DNA of 64,000 nt from an uncultured Oscillospiraceae bacterium (GTDB lineage: Bacteria > Bacillota > Clostridia > Oscillospirales > Acutalibacteraceae): positions 1 through 64,000 of the forward strand of contig UQWL01000009.1 in NCBI GenBank assembly GCA_900544715.1, read 5' to 3'. This document shows positions 32,165 to 40,128 of this stretch, in pieces. How positions within the stretch are numbered: the stretch's first letter is position 1; every line of letters begins with the position of its first letter. The notes beneath the pieces were generated by a model. It was not told the DNA's origin. It made no database searches and was given only the letters and a program-made list of their open reading frames with translations. The position numbers were made by a program, and so were the translations under genes.

Positions 32165-32584
32165 GTGGAAACCACACAATCAAAACTGACGGTTCTTTTC
32201 GAGGAGCCCTTTTGGATCGGCGTTTTTGAACGCAGCTCCGGGGGCCGGTATGAGGCCTGCAAGGTTACCTTTGGCGCGGAGCCGAAGGAGGGCGAGCTCT
32301 ATGCATTCATCCTGCGCCGCTATGGCAGCCTGCGCTTCAGCCCGCCTGTGCAGGCAGGCCCGCTTGCGGAAAAGCCCCGCAACCCAAAGCGGATGCAGCG
32401 GGAGGTAAAGCGGCAGCTGCAAACAGCAAGCGTTGGCACCAAGGCGCAGCAGGCGCTGGCTCTTCAGCGGGAAGCGGGCAAGCTTGCGCGCAAGGCCTGC
32501 ATCCGCCGGCAGCGGGAGGAGGAGCAGGACCGGCTGTTCCGCCTCCGGCAGGAAAAGAAAAAGGAAAAGCACCGTGGGCGTTAA
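32165..32584 (+). CDS. YjdF family (DUF2992) protein
   Basis: 139 residues. Residues about 1-60 (KLTVLFEEPFWIGVFER, RYEACKVTFGAEPKEGELY) match the start of the YjdF family. The C-terminal half is a very basic, charged helix (about 75-139) with REEEQDRLFRLRQEKKKEK. Function unknown; regulation by an aza-aromatic riboswitch suggests a role with such compounds. GTG 32165 follows AAAGGAGGAAGG. Closed by a strong terminator. Confidence 0.85.
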   Translation: METTQSKLTVLFEEPFWIGVFERSSGGRYEACKVTFGAEPKEGELYAFILRRYGSLRFSPPVQAGPLAEKPRNPKRMQREVKRQLQTASVGTKAQQALALQREAGKLARKACIRRQREEEQDRLFRLRQEKKKEKHRGR

Positions 32585-32603
32585 ATGCCCGTGCGCCCAG
32601 ATG

Positions 32604-32643
32604 AGCGGAGGCCGAAAAAGCCTCCGCTTGTTTCTGTTTTCTA
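32604..32643 (+). terminator. Terminator of yjdF
   Basis: AGCGGAGGC/GCCTCCGCT followed by TGTTTCTGTTTTC. Confidence 0.8.
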
Positions 32644-33106
32644 AAATATTTTTATTATCTTAAAAAGGACTAAAAAATGGTGAAACGTTAAATGCTCAGA
32701 TATCCCTCTGCTACCTTTTACTTTCCCTAAACAAACATTACTTTCCAAAATATATCGGGGCTGTCTATAGGAAATACTGCTTGCGCTCAGGCCGCACGGG
32801 CGAGCAAAAGGGGCCGTTAAAGTACGGCACAGCGGCAGCGGAAAGCACTGATGCACGATCAAGCCCGTTCGGCGAACCCTCCCAAACTCACTGCGCTTTC
32901 GTAGAAAGCGCATCCTCACCGGCGTTTCAAACACATAGAAAGGTTTCCTCACGAGCCACGCAAAAAAATTCTACAAATGTTGCTTCGGCCTACCACTAGT
33001 GTTCGAGCTGCATTCAGATGCTGGTTACGTAGGCTTTATTCTCTCTGCTTTCTCTGATCGGTTACCCCCACCGCGCTAAGAGGGCCCGGATCTGCCCCGC
33101 CTCCGG
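32644..33106. other. Gene-free region of unclear origin
   Basis: A minus-strand frame (32641-32952) is open but has no SD, an unusual amino-acid mix and no recognisable domain. Small inverted repeats such as TGCGCTTTC/GAAAGCGCA (about 32897-32914) are present. I see no tRNA, promoter or convincing gene. Confidence 0.4.
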
Positions 33107-33349
33107 CTAACGCTTTTCACCGGGGAGCTTTTTGGAGGGGGTATATTTGATCCCCTGCGGCTGAATCGGCCCGTTATCCGATTCATAGCGTTCCACTGTT
33201 TTCTGGATATAAATCAAAATCTGCATATTGGCGGAGCGCCCGTTCATCCGGGAGACATAATGGAATTTTTCCAATAGATCAGATTCAATTCTCAGGGTAC
33301 CTCCGGTGGACAAAGGGATAGTTCCGTTTGACCTGTTCCAAATTTTCAC
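33107..33349 (-). CDS. Small Arc-like ribbon-helix-helix protein
   Basis: 80 residues. The segment STGGTLRIESDLLEKFHYVS followed by RMNGRSANMQILIYIQKTVE has the strand-helix-helix layout of Arc-type repressors, including the NGRSxN turn. The C-terminal tail is basic. GTG 33349 follows a weak AGAAAGCG. It probably binds DNA; no partner toxin or obvious operon is next to it. It sits at the edge of the AT-rich region. Confidence 0.6.
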   Translation of the reverse strand: MKIWNRSNGTIPLSTGGTLRIESDLLEKFHYVSRMNGRSANMQILIYIQKTVERYESDNGPIQPQGIKYTPSKKLPGEKR

Positions 33350-33606
33350 CGCTTTCTCTAGACCCAGCTATCAATTGCTGGCGGCAAGCGCAAGGCCCCA
33401 CCTCATCGAACTCGTAACCAGGGGCGATAGGATTAAAACCTTATGCTCTGCTTTGATGGAGTAGTTTTCGTTCTTCTGCATATTGTTCCTAACGATTTGT
33501 CTCCAAAAAGCCGCTATCCCTGCGAAGCGTTGTGAAAACGCCCCACAGGGATAACTTTTATAAATCCACACACCTATGGCTGATGCGACGATATATTTTT
33601 AAACAC
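33350..33606. other. Intergenic region
   Basis: Contains one open frame without an SD (33371-33571, minus) and no recognisable domain. I see no supported feature. Confidence 0.35.
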
Positions 33607-34095
33607 TTATTTAACAGTAAGATTGCCAAAGTTATCACATGTAATTGTAATTGATGGTGTTTCTGTTCTAACTGGAAGCCCCATAAAATACTTCTTCATA
33701 GTTATTGTTCCCGATGCACTGTTACCATTTTTACTAACTGTATTGGTTACATATCTCCACGTGCTATCATATATTGTGGGTGCAGTAAAATAGGCATCTG
33801 TACATGTGGCGCTTACGCCTTGATTAACTCTGAAAGTAACATAAAATCTTACTTCCCACATTTTGTTTCCATCGTTATCTCTAAATGTTAGGAGACCATT
33901 CCCCGATTTATCAAAAGTTGTTCCTCTAGTTAATACAGGAAGTTCTTCTAAAGTAATAGTAAGACTACTGCCATCCTCATAATATTCCACTGATTGTGTT
34001 TTATTGTCAATAGAATCATAGTCTGCAAAAACAGTTATGCTAAAGCCTATTAAAACTACCACACTTAATAGCAAAGATAAAAGTTTTCTTTTCAT
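33607..34095 (-). CDS. Small secreted protein of unknown function
   Basis: 162 residues with a clear signal peptide (MKRKLLSLLLSVVVLIGFSI, cleavage after VFA). The mature part is rich in Ser, Thr and Asn, with alternating polar and hydrophobic residues typical of beta sandwiches (WEVRFYVTFRVNQGVSATC; KNGNSASGTITMKKYFMGLP; TPSITITCDN). Two Cys could form a disulfide. Similar small exported proteins in Clostridia are paired with a small membrane-anchored gene, as here. AT-rich codons, unlike the surrounding genes. Confidence 0.7.
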   Translation of the reverse strand: MKRKLLSLLLSVVVLIGFSITVFADYDSIDNKTQSVEYYEDGSSLTITLEELPVLTRGTTFDKSGNGLLTFRDNDGNKMWEVRFYVTFRVNQGVSATCTDAYFTAPTIYDSTWRYVTNTVSKNGNSASGTITMKKYFMGLPVRTETPSITITCDNFGNLTVK

Positions 34096-34108
34096 TTCAT
34101 TTCTCTCC

Positions 34109-34552
34109 CTACTCAATACTAATATTGTATTCGCTCTCATTTTCCAAAGATTTTTCATAAGTCCCTGGCGCATCGTTATTTTGTAAAACTAATGCACTCG
34201 CGTAAACTATTCCAATAATTGTAACCATAAGAATTGCCGCAATTAAGATGATTTTCCGAAATTTTACACGTTGCTTTATTTTCTCTACTTCATGGTCAGA
34301 TTCATTTTCATAAAGTTGATTTTCATATTCTTCAGGTGTGCCAAAATCACTAACGATATCCTTCATAGTCGCATTTGGATTCTCAGCAACAAAAGACATA
34401 ATATCATCTAGTAATTCTTTCGACATCACCTCCGTCTTTTTCCTAGGCAAGGTAGAGGCTCGGCGTTTTTGTTTTAAATATTTACCGATTTGTTCCATAA
34501 GGTCTGGAGCAATATTATTATCTGTCATAATATCACGTTCATATCTCGTCAC
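34109..34552 (-). CDS. Small membrane-anchored HAAS/DUF1700-like protein
   Basis: 147 residues. The cytoplasmic part (about 15-85) looks like the helical HAAS/DUF1700 type, with ELLDDIMSFVAENPNATMKD and IVSDFGTPEEYENQL. A single transmembrane helix (about 94-116) is followed by a short outside tail. GTG 34552 lies 7 nt after AAAGGGG; ATG 34528 is an alternative. The secreted-protein gene starts 13 nt downstream, so they are co-transcribed. Such genes often follow a PadR regulator, but none is visible. AT-rich, suggesting acquisition. Confidence 0.65.
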   Translation of the reverse strand: MTRYERDIMTDNNIAPDLMEQIGKYLKQKRRASTLPRKKTEVMSKELLDDIMSFVAENPNATMKDIVSDFGTPEEYENQLYENESDHEVEKIKQRVKFRKIILIAAILMVTIIGIVYASALVLQNNDAPGTYEKSLENESEYNISIE

Positions 34553-34566
34553 TTGATAACCCCCTT

Positions 34567-35149
34567 TTTTTGATCTAAAGCTTCTATTTTACCCTATTTT
34601 ATTTCTTTTTCCGTGAATATAAGGCTATTCATCCAATTTTTATTTACCCCAAAGGGATCCTTTCTTTTCTCCTCCTTCCATAATACATCTAAAATACGAC
34701 AGGATGGAACCTTTTCTCATAAATTACATCACAATAATATCATACTCCCTATGAAAAGTAAATAGTTTGTGTAATAACATGAAAAAAATTTTTATTAGGC
34801 TATTAAATGTAACACAATTCCCAAAATTGATAAGAGTTTTTCTAATTTGACATTCTCTATATGTCACTCCAAAATTCTATCCTGTATCAATAACATTTAT
34901 ACCTATAATTTGATTTTGATAATAATTTATATGGGCGAACTGTAGGGGTGAACTTTGTTCGCCTTCGGGCACAGTTCGCCCTCCCCCCTAAAAAGCTGAT
35001 AGGAACAAACGAGGGAGGCGCACCATGGTGCGCCTCCCTCGTTTGGAGCTCATCCGTTTTTTATCACAATGTGTAGCAAATCACTAAGCCATGCCCGCAT
35101 GAATCGGGGGCCTCTTTGCCGCGCACGCAGGGCGCTGCCAGTTGCCCCT
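34567..35149. other. AT-rich intergenic region with strong inverted repeats
   Basis: No gene is visible in 34567-34930, which is distinctly AT-rich. An SD-like GGAAGGAGG on the minus strand near 34671-34680 has no start codon behind it. An inverted repeat GGGCGAACTGT/ACAGTTCGCCC spans 34933-34981. Confidence 0.5.
35007..35044. repeat. Perfect 38-bp palindrome
   Basis: AAACGAGGGAGGCGCACCA is followed directly by its exact reverse complement (19-bp arms, no spacer). It lies downstream of the TrkA pair and may act as their terminator, although the following minus-strand sequence GTTCCTATC is not T-rich. Confidence 0.7.
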
Positions 35150-35809
35150 TTATAATTCAAATATTTTTTTCAATGTTTTCGCCGTATTCCCCACCGTCAG
35201 GGCAACAATCTCATCGCCCTCCATCAGCGCCGTATTGCCGCGCGGAATCGTAATCAAAGAATCCCGCATCAGATAAATCAAAACGCAATCCTCCGGCAGA
35301 TTCAGGGATTGGACGGTCGCGCCCGAACGGGACCAATGCTCCGGCAGCTTATATTCATTGATGGTCGCGTCGCTGTTGTTGATATCTGCCACCAGGCGCA
35401 CCGCCGCGCCCTCCACCTCATGCTCAATCATTCCAGCGATGATCCGGGTAGGGGACATCGTGATATCCACACCGAGTTTTTTCATGATATCCATATTCTT
35501 GGGATTGTTGACCCGCGCCACCGTCTGTGGAACATTAAACTGCTGCTTTGCAAGCTCACAGGCGATCAGGTTATCTTCATCCTGGCCGGTTACGGCGATC
35601 AGCGTATCGCACTTCCCCGCGCTGCCGCGCGCGAGCGTTTCCACCATGGTGCCATCCCCGCAGATCACGGGAAGATCGAGCAAATTCGCAACACGCCGGC
35701 AGTATTCCTTCTCTTTCTCAATCAGGCTGACGCTATAGCCATCCTCCATCAGCGCCTGCGAGAGGAAGTAGCCAAGATTACCCCCGCCGACGATCAGTAT
35801 TTTCCTCAT
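35150..35809 (-). CDS. TrkA/KtrA-type potassium uptake regulator
   Basis: 219 residues: an RCK (TrkA-N) Rossmann domain with the nucleotide motif ILIVGGGNLGYFLS (about 4-17), acidic end of strand 2 (LIEKEKEYCR), GDGT and TGQDEDN, then a TrkA-C domain (about 140-219). Such proteins gate Trk/Ktr K+ channels in response to NAD(H) or ATP/c-di-AMP. ATG 35809 is behind GGAAAGGAAA. It is second in a two-gene unit with another TrkA-type gene. No TrkH/KtrB gene is in the window. Confidence 0.85.
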   Translation of the reverse strand: MRKILIVGGGNLGYFLSQALMEDGYSVSLIEKEKEYCRRVANLLDLPVICGDGTMVETLARGSAGKCDTLIAVTGQDEDNLIACELAKQQFNVPQTVARVNNPKNMDIMKKLGVDITMSPTRIIAGMIEHEVEGAAVRLVADINNSDATINEYKLPEHWSRSGATVQSLNLPEDCVLIYLMRDSLITIPRGNTALMEGDEIVALTVGNTAKTLKKIFEL

Positions 35810-35890
35810 GATAGTATTGATTTCCTTTCCCGGCCGCTTTTCTGTGAAAAAGGGCCACAAATGTTGAAGAGAACGCGCTTGAAAGGCACC

Positions 35891-36514
35891 TTAATCATTG
35901 ATCTGTGCAAAAATCACGCTGTCGCCTTCCTCCAGGATCAGGTTCTCCGCGTTGCTCAGGAACAGCCTGCCGCCCTTGCGGCGCACGGCAAAGGGCATTT
36001 CATTTTTTCGGTGATACAGTTGGGAAGGCTTGAGCCCCCAATCATGGCGGTCCGTCCGCACCTCCTCAAAGGAAACGGAGGCGCTCCCAAAATGGAGCAT
36101 GGAAAACTGCGCATCCTCCTGGGTAATCAGGTCGAGCAGATGGTCGGCCTCATAGCGGGTGGCGCAAATCGTGTGCAGGCCGAATTTGTGAAAAACAGCC
36201 TCGCGGGAGGGGTCTAAAATGCGGGTATAGATTGTTTCAACCTCAAAATCCGTCCGTAAAAGCTGCGTGACCATCACATTGACATTATCCTCCGGCGTGA
36301 TCACGCAGGCAACATCCGTGTTTTCGCAGCCCGCGGAAATCAGCACATCCCGATCCACCGGAACGCCCGCCACTGTGATGCCGTCAAAATTCTCCCCCAG
36401 CAGGTCGAGCCTGCTTTGATCGCGGTCTACCACCGCAACATCATACCCACGCCCGGATAAAGCAAGGGCGAGCCTCCGCCCGGTTTTACCCGCGCCGACG
36501 ATCAGAACATTCAT
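35891..36514 (-). CDS. TrkA-type potassium uptake regulator (second copy)
   Basis: 207 residues with the same layout: VLIVGAGKTGRRLALAL, VVDRDQSR, then VITPEDNVNVM, and a TrkA-C-like domain from about 130. AGGAG precedes the ATG. It shares little sequence with its neighbour, so the pair may form a hetero-oligomeric ring or serve different channels. It lies 81 nt upstream of the other TrkA gene. Confidence 0.83.
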   Translation of the reverse strand: MNVLIVGAGKTGRRLALALSGRGYDVAVVDRDQSRLDLLGENFDGITVAGVPVDRDVLISAGCENTDVACVITPEDNVNVMVTQLLRTDFEVETIYTRILDPSREAVFHKFGLHTICATRYEADHLLDLITQEDAQFSMLHFGSASVSFEEVRTDRHDWGLKPSQLYHRKNEMPFAVRRKGGRLFLSNAENLILEEGDSVIFAQIND

Positions 36515-36534
36515 GCCTGATGCGCTCCTTTTTC

Positions 36535-36655
36535 AAATAATAAAAATACAGCCGCTGGCTTTCCTATGGCAGGCCACTGTTCATAGCCCTTTTAGGAGCA
36601 GAGGGCGGCGAAGTTTGCAAAATTTGCTTTGTTACTCGCTTGCGCTGTGTGACTT
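36535..36655 (-). repeat. Possible diverged copy of the intergenic repeat
   Basis: On the minus strand AAGCGAGTAACAAAGCAAA resembles AAGCGGAGTAACAAAACAAA of copy 1, and the far end CGGCTGTATTTTTATT resembles the end of the family. The middle is not alignable by eye. Confidence 0.3.
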
Positions 36656-37115
36656 ATCTGATTTTGTGATTGACGCACACAATACCCGCCTGCGTGATGT
36701 CAATAATCCCATATTCCCCATTTGCAACAGCGCCAGGGTTCATTACATACAGGCCGTCTTCAAAATCTGTCACAGCTCGATGGGTGTGGCCATATAATGC
36801 AATGTCGGCCTTACAGGCGCGCGCCTGCTGCCGGAGCTGCCCGTCGCCATATTTTACGTTTTCCGCATAGCCATGCGTAAGATACAGCAGCTTGCCCGCA
36901 ATCCGTTCCAGTGAAAGGGCGGGCAGCATAGAGCCCCAATCGCAATTGCCCCGCACGGAGATTACGCGTTTATCCCTGCAAAGGCCCATCGCCTGCTCCA
37001 TATCACTTTCCCCATCGCCCAGATGGATGACTACCTGCGCAGAAGGCTGCTGCTGGATCGCCTGATACAGCGCGTATGCATCCCCATGGGAATCAGAAGC
37101 TATCAGGAGCCTCAT
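36654..37115 (-). CDS. YfcE/MJ0936-like metallophosphoesterase
   Basis: 153 residues, the short length of YfcE-type phosphodiesterases. The five metallophosphatase motifs are visible: SDSHGD, HLGDGESD, VRGNCDW, THGYAE and YGHTHR. ATG 37115 follows AAAGGAAG; a longer open frame upstream is not protein-like and overlaps the divergent gene. It acts on a phosphodiester in the cytoplasm; the natural substrate is unknown. Confidence 0.87.
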   Translation of the reverse strand: MRLLIASDSHGDAYALYQAIQQQPSAQVVIHLGDGESDMEQAMGLCRDKRVISVRGNCDWGSMLPALSLERIAGKLLYLTHGYAENVKYGDGQLRQQARACKADIALYGHTHRAVTDFEDGLYVMNPGAVANGEYGIIDITQAGIVCVNHKIR

Positions 37116-37215
37116 CCGAACCGACTTCCTTTCATAGAGATCGGGCAAAAGATCGTTCATACTTTCCCCCATCGCAAGCATATTAGTATTATATACACTA
37201 CAGGTGGTGAATGCA

Positions 37216-37488
37216 ATGATTGACGGAAGAAATCTGAACACCGAACAAATGAAGGCCGCTCTGGAGCATTTGAGTGCAACCTCCGGAAAAGCGGCTTCCG
37301 ATATCGAGCAGGCAATCAATAGCGGAAACTGGGAGGACTTTGTGCGAAAAAACATGAACCCAATGCAGGCCAAAACGCTCAAGATGCTTTTGGAGGACCG
37401 CCAGGCTGCGGATAAACTGCTTGCCACGCCGCAGGCACAGGCCCTGCTGGAAAAGCTTCTGGATACCAAGCAGCATTTTAACCGGTAA
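37216..37488 (+). CDS. Uncharacterised small helical protein
   Basis: 90 residues, predicted all-helical and soluble (MKAALEHLSATSGKAASDIE; LKMLLEDRQAADKLLATPQA). GGTGG precedes ATG 37216. First of three plus-strand genes with 26- and 1-nt gaps, so an operon. I recognise no catalytic motif. Clostridial genomes often carry such sets, but I know no function. Confidence 0.65.
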   Translation: MIDGRNLNTEQMKAALEHLSATSGKAASDIEQAINSGNWEDFVRKNMNPMQAKTLKMLLEDRQAADKLLATPQAQALLEKLLDTKQHFNR

Positions 37489-37514
37489 CAACCGAAACGG
37501 GGGGATTTCGAAAA

Positions 37515-37907
37515 ATGGACGATAAGAGCCTAAGCAACCTGATTAACAGCCTCAGCCCGGATGACATCCAATCTCTGCAAAGTGTGGCACAATCGCTCTT
37601 TGGTGGGCAGAACCAGGGCGGCCAGCAGGCCGATCCGCCTCAGCAGAACACGCCCCTGCCCGCGGCCGGCCAAAACGGGGCGGCAGAGGCGCTCAGCGCG
37701 CTCTCCGGAATAGACCCGGCAATGGTGAAAAAAATGTCCGCTATCATGGGCGCAATGAATGGTGCGGGGAACGATTCCAGAACCGCCTTTATCGCAGCGC
37801 TCAAGCCTCTTCTGAGCCCTGAGCGCCGCCATAAGGCGGATGAGGCGCTTCGCATGATGCGCCTGCTGGAAATGCTGCCAATTTTAAGGGATCAGGGGGT
37901 GCTTTGA
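37515..37907 (+). CDS. Uncharacterised small protein
   Basis: 130 residues: a helical start (SLSNLINSLSPDDIQSLQSV), a Gln/Pro-rich linker (about 31-55) and a helical C-terminal half ending in LKPLLSPERRHKADEALRMM. No known motif. GGGGGA lies before the ATG. Coupled to the next gene, whose TTG starts 1 nt after its stop. Confidence 0.65.
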   Translation: MDDKSLSNLINSLSPDDIQSLQSVAQSLFGGQNQGGQQADPPQQNTPLPAAGQNGAAEALSALSGIDPAMVKKMSAIMGAMNGAGNDSRTAFIAALKPLLSPERRHKADEALRMMRLLEMLPILRDQGVL

Positions 37908-37908
37908 T

Positions 37909-38493
37909 TTGGCGAGGGACTATACATACCAAGAGCTGATGGCCATGCAGGAGGAGGCCACGCAGCGCGTGCGTGAAATGCAGCGCCGCGCCCAACTGAC
38001 GGCCCAACGCGCGCAGGAGGAATTAGACCGCAAACAAAGCGCGTCTCCTCCCATTTCGGCACCGCAGGAGAAGCCCGCACAAGCAAAAGCCACAGAGCAC
38101 AGCACCCATCGGGAGCCGCAGCATCCGCCAATGGGCCTTCCTCCCACAGCGGGAAAAATGGAAGATGACGCGGATCGTCTTTCCTTTTTAGACAATAAGC
38201 CGCAACATCCACAGCCGCCCACGGGCAAGCCGCATTCCCCAAAGCATATTTCTCTGCCAGTGGATTATATCCAGGATAAAAAGGAAATGCCCTCACCTAT
38301 CAAGGAGGGGGCGCCACACGCATCCCATGCTCCTGTGCCGGATGGTCCCGCACCGGGCCCGAGGCTTCCTTTGCCGCTGGGCCTGGCAGAGGGCGGCTCC
38401 GATCAGTCCCTTTTGCTGGCCCTAATGCTCTTGCTAAATGGCGAGGGTGCTGACGAACTGCTATTGCTGGCCTTGCTCTATATTATGATGTAG
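37909..38493 (+). CDS. Uncharacterised protein with Leu-rich C-terminal motif
   Basis: 194 residues from TTG 37909. A charged coiled-coil-like start (about 5-42), a long Pro/His-rich low-complexity middle (about 45-160) and a very hydrophobic end with two similar blocks, SLLLALMLLL and ELLLLALLYIMM, joined by NGEGAD. The end could insert in a membrane or act as an assembly peptide. No known function. Third gene of its operon, followed by a strong hairpin. Confidence 0.65.
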   Translation: MARDYTYQELMAMQEEATQRVREMQRRAQLTAQRAQEELDRKQSASPPISAPQEKPAQAKATEHSTHREPQHPPMGLPPTAGKMEDDADRLSFLDNKPQHPQPPTGKPHSPKHISLPVDYIQDKKEMPSPIKEGAPHASHAPVPDGPAPGPRLPLPLGLAEGGSDQSLLLALMLLLNGEGADELLLLALLYIMM

Positions 38494-38510
38494 GGGCCGG
38501 GGGTGGAAAA

Positions 38511-38549
38511 TAGGCTGCTGCAAAATGCATGGCATTTTGCAGCAGCCTA
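38511..38549. terminator. Hairpin between convergent operons
   Basis: An 18-bp perfect stem TAGGCTGCTGCAAAATGC/GCATTTTGCAGCAGCCTA with an ATG loop lies between the plus-strand small-protein operon and the 3' end of znuB. Probably a bidirectional terminator or pause site. Confidence 0.65.
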
Positions 38550-38551
38550 CA

Positions 38552-39388
38552 CTATTTCCTGCGGCGCGCCGCATAGGTTGCAAAAAACACCGCCGCGCAC
38601 AGCAGCACGATCGTAGCGCCGGCCGACGTATTGAAATAAAACGAGGCGATCAGCCCGCCCACGCCGCACACCATTGCAATCAGCACGGAAAAAGCCAGAT
38701 ACTGCCGGGAGCTGCGCGCCAGATTGCGGGCGGCCGCGGCGGGCAGAATGAGCAGGGAATTGATCAGCAGAACACCCACCCATTTGATTGAGAGCATCAC
38801 GACCACTGCGACGAGCACCACAAAAATATTCTCCACCACTGCCGTTTTCACGCCCCGGCTCGCGGCAAGATCCGTGTTAATGCTCAAAAGCAGCAGGCGG
38901 TTATAGATCACGCCCCAGATCAGGGTGACAATCACCAGCGTGATCGCCAAAAGCAAAATTTCCCGCGGCGTAATGCTCAGGATATCGCCGATCAGGTATT
39001 GCGAATATTTCGAAAATCCGCCCCCTGCCGATAGGAACACGAGCCCCAACGCAATGGCGGTAGACGAAAACACACTGATCACCGTATCGGCTGAGGCTGT
39101 TTTTGCCGATTTTACACGCGTGATCACCAGCGCGAGCAGCACCCCAAACGCGATCATGCTGATCAGATCATTTTGAATGCCCAGCAGCACGCCGAGCGCC
39201 ACGCCGGTCAGCGCGGAATGCCCCAGCGCATCGGAGAAAAAGGCCATCTTATTGTTGACCGCCATCGTGCCGAGCATCCCGAGCAGCGGCGTGATGAGCA
39301 ATACGGCAATAAAGGCATTCTTCATAAAATGGTAATCGAGCCACGAAAAAGGCATCACCGTATCGAGAATCTGATAAACCACATTCAT
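38552..39388 (-). CDS. znuB: Zinc ABC transporter permease
   Basis: 278 residues with about eight hydrophobic segments of the ABC-3 family (e.g. FIAVLLITPLLGMLG, ALTGVALGVLLG, GVLLINSLLILPAAAARNLA). It forms the membrane channel for Zn2+ (or Mn2+) import. Its start overlaps the ATPase gene by 4 nt. The substrate is taken as zinc because the binding protein has a His-rich loop and a Fur-family operator lies upstream. Confidence 0.88.
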   Translation of the reverse strand: MNVVYQILDTVMPFSWLDYHFMKNAFIAVLLITPLLGMLGTMAVNNKMAFFSDALGHSALTGVALGVLLGIQNDLISMIAFGVLLALVITRVKSAKTASADTVISVFSSTAIALGLVFLSAGGGFSKYSQYLIGDILSITPREILLLAITLVIVTLIWGVIYNRLLLLSINTDLAASRGVKTAVVENIFVVLVAVVVMLSIKWVGVLLINSLLILPAAAARNLARSSRQYLAFSVLIAMVCGVGGLIASFYFNTSAGATIVLLCAAVFFATYAARRRK

Positions 39389-40128
39389 CGCGCCGCACCT
39401 CCCCTGCCAAACGCTTCGTGGAAAGCTTTGGAATGATAAACCTCATCAATTTCCCCGGCACAGAGAATTTTTTTGTTGAGCAAAACCGCCCTGTCCGCAT
39501 GCAGATGAACCAGCCCCAGATCGTGCGAAACCATCAGGATCGCCATGTGGTAATCGTGCCGGAGCTGCGAAATTTTCTCATAAAACTGCTCCGATCCCAC
39601 CATGTCCACTCCGGATACCGGCTCGTCCAGGATCAGCAGCTCAGGTGTAGGGTAGAGCGCCTGCGCAAGCATCACGCGCTGCAATTCGCCGCCGGAGAGG
39701 GCCCCGAGCATCCGGTTCTCCAGGCCCTCGCAGCCTGCATCCGCAAGGCTCTGCCGGATTGCCTGCTTCAGCGTGCGCGGCCGGCTCAGCCACACGGGAG
39801 CCTGTGTGCGCCCGGCCAGCAGAAAATCCATCACGCTCACCGGTGCGCTGCGGTCAAAATCCAGATACTGCGGCACATAGCCGACGGTGATCTCCGAGAG
39901 ATCCTTCCCCTCGTGGGAGTGGTAACGAACCGTGCCGGTATGCCGTATCTCACCCAAAATAGCCCGCAGCAAGGTTGTTTTGCCTGCACCGTTTACGCCG
40001 ATAAGCGCGGTCAACTCCCCACAGTGCATTTCAAAAGAGACGTCCTCCAGCAGGACGTCCCGCCCCTTCTGCACGCCGATCTTCTGTATTTGTACGCTGC
40101 ACAGCCCGCAGCCGTTTTCAATTGCCAT
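39385..40128 (-). CDS. znuC: Zinc ABC transporter ATPase
   Basis: 247 residues: Walker A GVNGAGKTT, Q-loop VPQYLDF, signature LSGGELQRVMLA, Walker B LLILDEP and switch His in MVSHDL. It drives metal uptake with ZnuB. Overlaps the end of znuA by 11 nt and the start of znuB by 4 nt, so the three are tightly coupled. Confidence 0.92.
   Translation of the reverse strand: MAIENGCGLCSVQIQKIGVQKGRDVLLEDVSFEMHCGELTALIGVNGAGKTTLLRAILGEIRHTGTVRYHSHEGKDLSEITVGYVPQYLDFDRSAPVSVMDFLLAGRTQAPVWLSRPRTLKQAIRQSLADAGCEGLENRMLGALSGGELQRVMLAQALYPTPELLILDEPVSGVDMVGSEQFYEKISQLRHDYHMAILMVSHDLGLVHLHADRAVLLNKKILCAGEIDEVYHSKAFHEAFGRGGAAR

Noticed and set aside
32641..32952. 103-codon minus-strand frame
   Set aside because: No SD, odd composition, no domain; left as unexplained DNA.
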